In this document: one piece after another, positions 1 through 5,740 of the stretch
Numbering within the stretch: position 1 is the first letter of the stretch
Layout: every line of letters starts with the position of its first letter
Assembly (NCBI GenBank): GCA_028688235.1
Contig: JAQTYP010000248.1
Location: 1 to 5,740, forward strand
Source: Methylomonas sp.
GTDB lineage: Bacteria > Pseudomonadota > Gammaproteobacteria > Methylococcales > Methylomonadaceae
Direction of reading: 5' to 3'
DNA: 5,740 nucleotides
The notes under the pieces: model-generated
What the model saw: the letters and a program-made list of their open reading frames with translations, nothing else
Database searches by the model: none
What the model was told of the DNA's origin: nothing
Program-made: the position numbers and the translations under genes

Positions 1-304
1 CTTCATCGCCGAGCTGCATACCGTGATCGGCGGATTCCAACGCTGGGGCGGCTGGATGGTGTTCTTCAGCCTCGGAATGCTGATCAGCGCCGCTTATGCG
101 ATGCGCACGATAGGCCTGTTGTTCACGGGCCCCGTCAAGCCGAAAATGCAGCGCATCGCCGACCTGAAGCCTCATGAATGGCTGGCGTCCGGCACACTGG
201 CCGCGGGCATCGTGTTGCTGGGCCTGCTGCCGGAACCGCTGATCGATATATCGACCGCAACCGTCACCCACATGCTCGGCGTGATAAGCGCCAGACTGCC
301 TTAG
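1..304 (+). CDS. NuoM/MrpD-like proton-translocating membrane subunit, C-terminal fragment
   Basis: Only the last 100 residues are present; the reading frame is open from base 2 and stops at TAG 302-304. The fragment begins FIAEL, followed by GGF, which matches the NuoM transmembrane-12 signature (F-x-x-E-F...G-x-F) with its conserved membrane glutamate. A membrane helix follows at about residues 17-41, then a short polar loop containing DLKPHEW (residues 54-60), and a final helix at about 61-77 ending in the GLLPEPLID motif typical of NuoM C-termini. In complex I and Mrp antiporters this family moves protons across the inner membrane. No NuoN follows, as it would in a standard nuo operon. 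Instead a DabA gene follows after 216 bp, so this is more likely a dedicated subunit of the carbon-uptake locus than housekeeping complex I (inference). MrpD and HyfB-type proteins share these motifs, so the exact subfamily is not fixed. Confidence 0.85.
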   Translation, partial: FIAELHTVIGGFQRWGGWMVFFSLGMLISAAYAMRTIGLLFTGPVKPKMQRIADLKPHEWLASGTLAAGIVLLGLLPEPLIDISTATVTHMLGVISARLP

Positions 305-347
305 GAATATGCGCAAAATTACTTCTACAAGTATGACGCATTGTGGC

Positions 348-446
348 GGCTCGGTGACTCGCTTGACAGGGCGCCGTGAATACATCCATTTAGGCTTGAC
401 GGCGGCTATCCCTGCCGCCGACACCTATCAATCGTGCCACCGAGCC
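348..446 (+). repeat. 9-bp perfect inverted repeat enclosing the leader hairpin
   Basis: GGCTCGGTG at 348-356 is the exact reverse complement of CACCGAGCC at 438-446. The arms lie 81 bp apart and enclose the 400-420 hairpin, so a transcript could form a closed multi-element fold lying 74 nt upstream of the dabA start. It could be a folded mRNA leader, or chance pairing in GC-rich DNA. The match itself is directly visible; its function is unproven. Confidence 0.45.
400..420 (+). repeat. 7-bp GC stem with 7-nt loop in the leader
   Basis: CGGCGGC at 400-406 pairs perfectly with GCCGCCG at 414-420 around the loop TATCCCT. All seven pairs are G-C, so the stem should be stable. The following bases (ACACCTATCA) contain no run of T, so this is not a typical rho-independent terminator. 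It sits inside the longer inverted repeat at 348-446. Confidence 0.5.
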
Positions 447-520
447 CCCCTTTCAATTTATCGAAGTTATTTCACGCGCCCCCTTAACGGCAAGCCATTC
501 GTTCGTTCCCGATTCCTTCC

Positions 521-3500
521 ATGAACCCAGACATGCCAGCGCCGACATCCCCACACGCCATGCCTAGCCAAGTCATTCTCGAGGCCATTGCCCACCTGGA
601 TCATTTGCTGCCGGGACAAGCGCCGATACACGATTTCGTACATCACAACACACTGCACGGCTTTCAGCACCTGCCATTCGAACAGGCTTTGGCCCAGTTC
701 ACCGCATTGACCGGCATGGACTGCTACCAACCGGCCAAGGATTTCCGTTCCTATTATGCCCAAGGCCGTATTTCGGACGCCGATCTCGACGCCACTTTGG
801 ACCGGCATTTTGCGCTGACAGGCCCCTCGCCGCTCTGCAGTCTGCAGGACAGACAACTGGATAAACGGCAGTTATTCCGGGCCATTTTATTGCACGACTT
901 GTCGGCCATCAGCCCCAGCGAGTTGCAATGGCAATTACAGGAAGACCTGGCGCGGGATGCAAACGCCACGGCTTTATGGCAAGCCGTACTGGACAAATTA
1001 GCGTTGCATCAGCCCGAGTTGCATGTCGAGCAATTACTGGATTTGAGCCAGGAACAGGCCGAGAACTGGCACCGCGTCACGATCAACGCCGTCCGCGCCG
1101 AAATGCGCGGGCAGGCCTTAGAGGACTTGAGCCACCTATTCGACGCCGTCGGCCAGGAGCTGACTTTACCCGGACTGTTGCAACGCTTGACCGGCGTCGA
1201 CATTCTGGAACAGGTCCGCCCACAACTGATACGCTGGTGCGCCTCGCTGCTGGACGAAGGACTGGCCGCCTGGCGCCTGCCTAATCGGCAGGAATTGGGG
1301 CTCTATGGCGCTTGGCGCGACTGCGCCGCGTTCGACGCTCAGGCACTGCTACAGGAATTGCCCGACTGGGAAAAAGTGTGGGCCGAACTGCCCGATAACC
1401 CGATAGCCGCCATCGCGCAACAACTGGAAGCGATGGCGCTTCCCATGCCGCGTTGGGCCGGCTATTTGCAACGCCTGGCGCTGGAAATTCCCGGCTGGTC
1501 CGGCCTGATCAACTGGCGACAAACCCATACCGGCTATCACGCCGGCGACGCCCACCCGATCCATTTAGCCGATTATCTGGCGTTACGCCTAATACTGGAC
1601 AGGCTCTACCTGAAGCCGTTATGCCAAACGCAATTCCGTTGCGAAGCCCGCCTGGACAAATTGCACAGCTATTTCCATAAGAATAGCCATGAATTCAGCG
1701 CCAGACTGACCTTGTTTAGCGGCGACCTGCCGGAATACCTGACACGGGAGGGCTTGGCCCTGCTCGCCACCAAAGCCCGTTCGGCTACGGCCTGGCGCCT
1801 GCTGGCGGAACGCATTTGGACCTGGCGCTGCAGCCCGCTGGCCGCATCATCGGCCATCAATATCCACGATCACGGCTGGCGTCTGTTCGTGCTGTGCCGG
1901 GCCTTGGCGCTGAGTCCGGCCGAATTGACGACGCTGGAAAGGGACCATCTGCTGAACTGGCTGAACATGGCCGACAAATTCGACACGACGCAACAACGCC
2001 ATGTCTGGTTGTGCGCCTACGAACGCCATTACCAGCAAGATTTACTGCAAGCCCTGCATGCCAACCGCGGCCGTGGTCAGTGGGCGCGCCGCGAAGACCG
2101 CCCCGTCGCCCAAGTCTATTTCTGCATGGACGAGCGCGAGGAGAGCTTCCGCCGCCATCTGGAGGAAGTCAATCCCGCCATCGAAACCCTGGGCGTGGCC
2201 GGCTTCTTCGGCGTTGCCATGAATTATCAAGGCCTGGACGACCATCACCCGACGCCTTTATGCCCAGTGGTCGTGACGCCGCAACATCGGGTACGCGAAA
2301 TCGCGCAAGAGGGCCAAGAATCCGCCCTTCGAGCTCACCGCCATGGCCTGAAACTGGCCGACGGCCTGGCCTATCAGCTCTATCAAAACCTGCGCGCCAG
2401 CCTTTTGAGCGTCTATCCGTTGCAATTCCTGCTGGCACCGATACAACTTCTGCGCCTGTTGGGCAAGCTGTTTTGGCCGACGGGACAACGCCTGCTCGAA
2501 AGCGCCTGGCGCAACTGGCTGATTCCTCCGGTCGCTACGAAATTGCAATTTATCGCAGACGAAGCGACCCTACCCATCGATATGCCGAAGATCGGCTTTT
2601 CCGATGCCGAACAGGCCGAGCGAGTCGAACAATTTTTGCGCGCCACCGGCTTGACTTATGGCTTCGGGCGCTTGGTCGTGCTGCTGGGACACGGTTCCAC
2701 CAGCCAGAACAATCCGCACGAGGCCGCTCACGATTGCGGCGCCTGCGGTGGACGGCAGGGCGGCCCCAACGCCCGAACCTTTGCGGCGATGGCCAACCGC
2801 GACGAAGTCCGGAAATTGCTAACCGACCGCGGCATCGAAATACCGGGCGACACCTGGTTCATCGGCGGTCAACACGACACCTGCAGCGACATCATCACCT
2901 GGTACGATCTCGATGCGATTCCGGCCTACTGGCAGGCCGATTTCGCCGTGCTGCAAGCCAATCTGCTGGAGGCAGACGGTCTGGCCGCAACCGAACGCTG
3001 CCGGCGCTTCGCCTCCTCCGGCCGGCCACGTAGCGGACAACAGGCGATTCGGCATGTGGAAAACCGGGCCATGGATCCCAGCCAGGTCAGGCCGGAATTC
3101 GGCCACGCCACCAATGCCGCCGCCTTCATCGGCCGGCGCTCCGCGACGCGCGGGGTATTTTTCGACCGCCGCCTGTTTCTGATTTCCTATGATCCGTTCC
3201 AGGATACGGAAGGCGCGATTCTGGAAAACATTTTGCTGACCGCCGGCCCGGTCGGTGCCGGCATCAATCTGGAATATTACTTTTCCAGCGTCAACAACGA
3301 TGGCCTGGGCTGCGGCACCAAGATTCCGCATAACGTCACCGGCTTGTTCGGCGTGATGGAAGGGGCCGGCAGCGACTTGCGTACCGGCTTGCCGTTGCAA
3401 ATGGTGGAAATTCATGAAGCCATGCGCTTGCAGATCGTCGTCGAGGCCAAAACCGCGACAATGGCAAAAATCTACGACCGTCAGCCGGCCCTGCGGGAAT

Positions 3501-3715
3501 TGATAGGCGGCGGCTGGGTGCATGTCTGCGCGATGGACCCCGAGGACGGCCGGCTGTTTGTCTTTCAGCGCGGCGAAGGCTTCGTACCGTGGCAGCCGCA
3601 AGACGGCGAGCCGCCACTACGCTCCGATTCGGCCGATTGTTACCGCGACGAAACCGGGCCTGTTCCGCCCATGCTGATCTCTCGATCCGCCCAGCCTGGA
3701 GCCGCCAATCCATGA
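521..3715 (+). CDS. dabA: Inorganic carbon transporter subunit DabA (DUF2309/UPF0753)
   Basis: This 1064-residue protein is a DabA-family protein: cytoplasmic, zinc-dependent and beta-carbonic-anhydrase-like, acting with a NuoL-like membrane partner to convert CO2 to bicarbonate and accumulate it. The family's N-terminal block is at residues 35-57 (API-x-DFV-x-HNTLHGF, then LPFEQAL). The metal site appears intact: CMDERE gives C535 and D537, and GHGSTSQ...HDCGAC gives H724 and C739. The 15-residue H-to-C spacing equals that of the characterised Halothiobacillus DabA (H524/C539, from memory). C-terminal family motifs include INLEYYFS (915-922), IPHNVTGLFGVM (from 935) and DLRTGLPLQMV. There is no signal peptide. 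C535 lies about 180 residues later than its Halothiobacillus equivalent, so this is a long form. The start is ATG 521: the frame has a stop at 485, and the HN-x-L block needs a start near here. ATG 533 and 560 are alternatives, and none has a clear ribosome site. The end overlaps the next gene by 4 bp. Confidence 0.95.
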   Translation: MNPDMPAPTSPHAMPSQVILEAIAHLDHLLPGQAPIHDFVHHNTLHGFQHLPFEQALAQFTALTGMDCYQPAKDFRSYYAQGRISDADLDATLDRHFALTGPSPLCSLQDRQLDKRQLFRAILLHDLSAISPSELQWQLQEDLARDANATALWQAVLDKLALHQPELHVEQLLDLSQEQAENWHRVTINAVRAEMRGQALEDLSHLFDAVGQELTLPGLLQRLTGVDILEQVRPQLIRWCASLLDEGLAAWRLPNRQELGLYGAWRDCAAFDAQALLQELPDWEKVWAELPDNPIAAIAQQLEAMALPMPRWAGYLQRLALEIPGWSGLINWRQTHTGYHAGDAHPIHLADYLALRLILDRLYLKPLCQTQFRCEARLDKLHSYFHKNSHEFSARLTLFSGDLPEYLTREGLALLATKARSATAWRLLAERIWTWRCSPLAASSAINIHDHGWRLFVLCRALALSPAELTTLERDHLLNWLNMADKFDTTQQRHVWLCAYERHYQQDLLQALHANRGRGQWARREDRPVAQVYFCMDEREESFRRHLEEVNPAIETLGVAGFFGVAMNYQGLDDHHPTPLCPVVVTPQHRVREIAQEGQESALRAHRHGLKLADGLAYQLYQNLRASLLSVYPLQFLLAPIQLLRLLGKLFWPTGQRLLESAWRNWLIPPVATKLQFIADEATLPIDMPKIGFSDAEQAERVEQFLRATGLTYGFGRLVVLLGHGSTSQNNPHEAAHDCGACGGRQGGPNARTFAAMANRDEVRKLLTDRGIEIPGDTWFIGGQHDTCSDIITWYDLDAIPAYWQADFAVLQANLLEADGLAATERCRRFASSGRPRSGQQAIRHVENRAMDPSQVRPEFGHATNAAAFIGRRSATRGVFFDRRLFLISYDPFQDTEGAILENILLTAGPVGAGINLEYYFSSVNNDGLGCGTKIPHNVTGLFGVMEGAGSDLRTGLPLQMVEIHEAMRLQIVVEAKTATMAKIYDRQPALRELIGGGWVHVCAMDPEDGRLFVFQRGEGFVPWQPQDGEPPLRSDSADCYRDETGPVPPMLISRSAQPGAANP
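3698..3701 (+). promoter_or_regulatory. Ribosome binding site (GGAG) for the NuoL-like gene
   Basis: GGAG lies 10 nt before ATG 3712, inside the last codons of dabA. It supports ATG 3712 as the start rather than the in-frame ATG at 3589. The 41 extra residues that ATG 3589 would add are rich in Arg and Ala, unlike a NuoL N-terminus, and overlap dabA in another frame. Confidence 0.6.
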
Positions 3716-5286
3716 ATATCTTGACATTATTGATGCCGCTCGCACCGCTGTTGGCCGCCTTGCTGATCGGCGGCCTGCATTTTTTTCAGTTCCTGCGCGG
3801 CGAAAGCGGAGAAAAACTCACCAGCCGCATAGGCTTGACCGCACTGGGCCTATCGTTCCTGTCGGCACTGGCGCTGGCTGGCGCCGAATGGGCCGGATGG
3901 CGGCCGTCCGCAGTCTACGACTATGGACAATGGCTGCATAGCGGCAAGTTGAACATAGACCTCGCATTAAAAGCGGGTGGATTCAATCTGCTGCTGGCAA
4001 CGCTGTTTTCGCTGTTGCTGCTGATCGTCATGCGTTTCTCGGTCAACTATTTACACAAGGAAGCCGGCTTTCACCGCTTCTTCTTCATACTGAGCCTGTT
4101 CTCGTCGGCCATGTCGTTACTGGTGCTGTCCGCCAATGCGCTGTTTACCTTCCTGGGCTGGGAGGTCGCCGGCGTTTGCTCCTATTGGCTGATCGCTTAT
4201 GCCTACGACCGGCCGGTGGCCGCGCACAACGCGGTTCGCGCCTTCGTCACCAATCGAATAGGCGACGGCGGTTTTCTGCTCGGCATTTCGCTGGCATTGA
4301 TCTGGCTAGAGTCCGCCGACTGGCAGGCCATCAATGCCGAAGCCGCGGAACTAACCCGCAACGACGCCACCTTGCTGGCATTGAGTTTCGCGCTGGCGGC
4401 TTTCGCCAAATCGGCGCAAGTTCCGTTTACCCCATGGCTGGCGCGTGCGCTGGAAGGCCCTACTCCATCCAGCGCCGTGTTCTACGGTGGCGTGATGATC
4501 CATGCCGGGGTATTCCTGATTATACAGCTGCAGCCCTTATTCGAGCAGGTCCCGCTGGCCATGCTGGTACTCGCTGGCGTCGGCGCCATCACGGCCTTCT
4601 ACGGCGCCTGGATAGCCCTGGCTCAAACCGACATCAAAAGCTCGCAAGCCTATGCCGCATCGGCACAACTGGGCCTGATGTTCGTCGAATGCGGCCTCGG
4701 CTGGTGGACGCTGGCGAGCTGGCATCTCGCGGCCCATGCCGTGATGCGCTGTTATCTGCTCCTGACCGCGCCGTCCATTCTGCATGCCACGCACGGCAGA
4801 CCGATCAAACCGGTGCCCCCCTTCTTGGCCAACTGTCGTTGGGCCTTCACGTTCGCATTACAACGCGGCTGGCTGGAACCCGCGCTGGACGCCTTGTTGA
4901 CCAAGCCCACGCTACGTCTGGCTCGCGACATGCGCACGATAGACGACAGGCTGATCGATCCGGCCTTGGGCGTGCCGGCACCGACGATGCGGGCTATTTC
5001 TTCGCTGGCGCAGTGGGAAGAACGCAAGATGGGCGCAAACCTCGACAGCGAAGAGGACCGTTTCGCCCAGGGCAGCGGCCTGGCCGGCAAGCTGGCGCAG
5101 TGGAGTTCCACCCTGATGAGCTGGTTCGAATACCATTTCATCTTGCGCGGCCTGGGCCGTGAGTCTATTCGGATAGGCCGTCGCCTGGGGCGCGCGGCCA
5201 ATCGTTTCGAACATCTATTGCAGAGCCCTCGTTATTTGGTGTTATTCGTGCTGATCGTGTTGATGGCAGCTTTGGGGTATCAATGA
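3712..5286 (+). CDS. dabB: NuoL/DabB-like proton-channel subunit (NADH dehydrogenase subunit 5 family)
   Basis: This 524-residue inner-membrane protein is the likely cation-conducting partner that anchors and energises DabA. NuoL-type signatures appear in order: YLHKEAGFHRFFF (113-125), GWEVAGVCSYWLIAY (from 149; E151 matches the transmembrane-5 channel glutamate), FVTNRIGDGGF (178-188), AKSAQVPFTPWLA (232-244; K233 is the channel lysine), EGPTPSSA (248-255), and DIKSSQAY (307-314). HLAAHAVMR (338-346) aligns with NuoL HLMTHAFFK, but the final lysine is arginine (R346). After about residue 360 the usual later helices are missing. A mostly soluble stretch (360-500) with DDRLIDPALG (411-420) and LLQSPRY (502-508) leads to one last helix (508-521), echoing the NuoL extreme C-terminus. 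The start ATG overlaps the dabA stop (ATGA) and is preceded by GGAG, indicating translational coupling. The name dabB rests on context and family; it is not a close copy of Halothiobacillus DabB. Confidence 0.88.
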   Translation: MNILTLLMPLAPLLAALLIGGLHFFQFLRGESGEKLTSRIGLTALGLSFLSALALAGAEWAGWRPSAVYDYGQWLHSGKLNIDLALKAGGFNLLLATLFSLLLLIVMRFSVNYLHKEAGFHRFFFILSLFSSAMSLLVLSANALFTFLGWEVAGVCSYWLIAYAYDRPVAAHNAVRAFVTNRIGDGGFLLGISLALIWLESADWQAINAEAAELTRNDATLLALSFALAAFAKSAQVPFTPWLARALEGPTPSSAVFYGGVMIHAGVFLIIQLQPLFEQVPLAMLVLAGVGAITAFYGAWIALAQTDIKSSQAYAASAQLGLMFVECGLGWWTLASWHLAAHAVMRCYLLLTAPSILHATHGRPIKPVPPFLANCRWAFTFALQRGWLEPALDALLTKPTLRLARDMRTIDDRLIDPALGVPAPTMRAISSLAQWEERKMGANLDSEEDRFAQGSGLAGKLAQWSSTLMSWFEYHFILRGLGRESIRIGRRLGRAANRFEHLLQSPRYLVLFVLIVLMAALGYQ

Positions 5287-5740
5287 TGACCGATATCTTT
5301 TATTGGCCGGAAGCCACTTTTTTCCCGTTGCTGAGCACCTTGACGGCGTTGCCGCTACTGACCGCGTTCGCGGTGCTACTTTGCCGTTCTCGAGCTTTCT
5401 ACGGTTGGGCCTTCGTCGGCGCCATCGCCAACATGCTGCTCAGCCTTTATCTGTTGCGGGTATTCGATTCGGAAGCACCGGGCATTCATCTGGCGGAAAG
5501 CCTGGACCTTCCCGGCCTGAGCTACAGGGTCGGCGTAGACGGCACCAATATCCTGTTCGTGCCGCTGGCCAGCATCATAGGCTTGTTGGCGCTGGTTTAC
5601 TCGACGATCACCCGCCATCGTAAAGACAAACTATTCTTCGCCTGCCTTCTGGCCTATCAGGGCATTTTGATAGGTGCCTTCGTGGCGTTGAATACCCTGC
5701 AGTTTTGGTTGTGGTGCCTGTTGGAACTGGTGCCCGTGAT
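5283..5740 (+). CDS. NuoM/MrpD-like membrane subunit, N-terminal part (runs off the window)
   Basis: The frame is open from ATG 5283 to the end of the window, giving 152 residues. Hydrophobic segments lie at about 12-34, 40-61, 89-107 and 117-137. YRVGVDGTNILFVPL (81-95) matches the NuoM consensus GVDG-(I/L)-S...L. FWLWCLLELVPV (141-152) matches the NuoM F-x-x-FWE-x-x-L-(I/V)-PM block, placing E148 at the conserved transmembrane-5 glutamate. ATG 5283 overlaps the preceding stop as ATGA; ATG 5286 immediately after is equally possible, overlapping as TGATG. GGGG at 5274-5277 is a weak ribosome site, 5 or 8 nt from the two starts. The coupling indicates this subunit is made with DabA and the NuoL-like protein. 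Because the rest is outside the window, NuoM versus NuoN/MrpD assignment is not certain. Confidence 0.85.
   Translation, partial: MMTDIFYWPEATFFPLLSTLTALPLLTAFAVLLCRSRAFYGWAFVGAIANMLLSLYLLRVFDSEAPGIHLAESLDLPGLSYRVGVDGTNILFVPLASIIGLLALVYSTITRHRKDKLFFACLLAYQGILIGAFVALNTLQFWLWCLLELVPV

Larger units (their letters stand above)
305..520 (+). other. Intergenic region / probable dabA leader
   Basis: This is the only sizeable gap between genes in the window. It has more mixed base composition than the flanking genes, including an AT-rich patch at 451-472. It contains two nested inverted repeats (listed separately). A TTGACA hexamer lies at 363-368 but has no good -10 partner at 16-18 bp. There is no Shine-Dalgarno-like purine run just before the dabA ATG. 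I see no tRNA-like or known riboswitch pattern. The only + strand frame spanning it (309-524) encodes a 71-residue product with no recognisable family, membrane helix or signal peptide. Whether dabA has its own promoter here or is read through from the upstream gene cannot be settled from sequence alone. Confidence 0.6.

Noticed and set aside
363..392. Sigma-70 promoter using TTGACA at 363-368
   Set aside because: The -35 match is perfect, but the best hexamers at 16-18 bp spacing (for example CATTTA at 387-392) share only about two positions with TATAAT.
361..400. Direct repeat GCTTGAC (361-367 and 394-400) as a regulator-binding site
   Set aside because: The same GGCTTGAC string also occurs inside the coding regions (near 2650 and 3833), so two copies 33 bp apart are plausibly chance.
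400..420. Rho-independent terminator after the upstream NuoM-like gene
   Set aside because: The GC stem is good but no T-run follows (ACACCTATCA); the stretch after the outer arm at 446 is also C-rich, not T-rich.
451..472. LysR-type (CbbR-like T-N11-A) operator in the AT-rich patch before dabA
   Set aside because: TTC-N8-GAA gives only a partial dyad; the inner positions do not match as an inverted repeat.
1816..3033. 405-codon + strand frame inside dabA
   Set aside because: It is an Arg- and Pro-rich out-of-frame translation of GC-rich coding DNA, fully within a strongly supported DabA gene.
2819..3601. 260-codon minus-strand frame opposite the dabA 3' end
   Set aside because: It lies opposite the most conserved C-terminal motifs of DabA, has no recognisable domain, and its openness follows from the codon bias of the real gene.
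3589..3711. Earlier ATG start at 3589 for the NuoL-like gene
   Set aside because: It adds 41 Arg/Ala-rich residues unlike NuoL N-termini and would overlap dabA by over 120 bp; ATG 3712 has GGAG upstream and a typical ATGA junction.
4176..5162. 328-codon + strand frame inside the NuoL-like gene
   Set aside because: The product is Arg-rich with no membrane helices or family motifs, while the overlapping frame carries clear NuoL signatures.
1..5740. CRISPR arrays, insertion sequences, tRNA or rRNA genes
   Set aside because: No regularly spaced repeats, transposase motifs, terminal inverted repeats or RNA-gene patterns were seen; nearly all the window is one coherent coding cluster.

Overview
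The window carries one gene cluster on the + strand: an inorganic-carbon (CO2/bicarbonate) uptake locus of the DAB type (DabA, DUF2309/UPF0753, plus a complex I-like antiporter subunit). DNA is moderately GC-rich with GC-leaning third positions. Protein style and gene content suggest a proteobacterium, perhaps a gammaproteobacterial methanotroph or chemolithoautotroph. That placement is inference from family resemblance only; no taxonomic marker is present.

Layout: (1) positions 1-304 are the 3' end of a NuoM/MrpD-like membrane subunit. (2) Positions 305-520 form a 216-bp gap without a convincing gene but with two nested inverted repeats, possibly the leader of the next gene. (3) Positions 521-3715 encode a 1064-residue DabA with an apparently intact beta-carbonic-anhydrase-like metal site (C535, D537, H724, C739). 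(4) Positions 3712-5286 encode a compact 524-residue NuoL/DabB-like subunit, overlapping dabA by 4 bp (ATGA). (5) From 5283 to the window edge runs the N-terminal part of a second NuoM-like subunit, again starting in a 4-bp ATGA overlap.

How they may work together: in characterised DAB systems the cytoplasmic DabA hydrates CO2 to bicarbonate while bound to a NuoL-like membrane subunit, with the cation gradient driving net accumulation. Here the DabA gene is tightly coupled to a NuoL-like and then a NuoM-like gene, and another NuoM-like gene lies just upstream. The module may therefore contain two or three antiporter-like subunits instead of the single DabB of the two-gene system. That expanded composition, the shortened NuoL with a Lys-to-Arg change in its channel, and the structured leader are the points most worth a second look.
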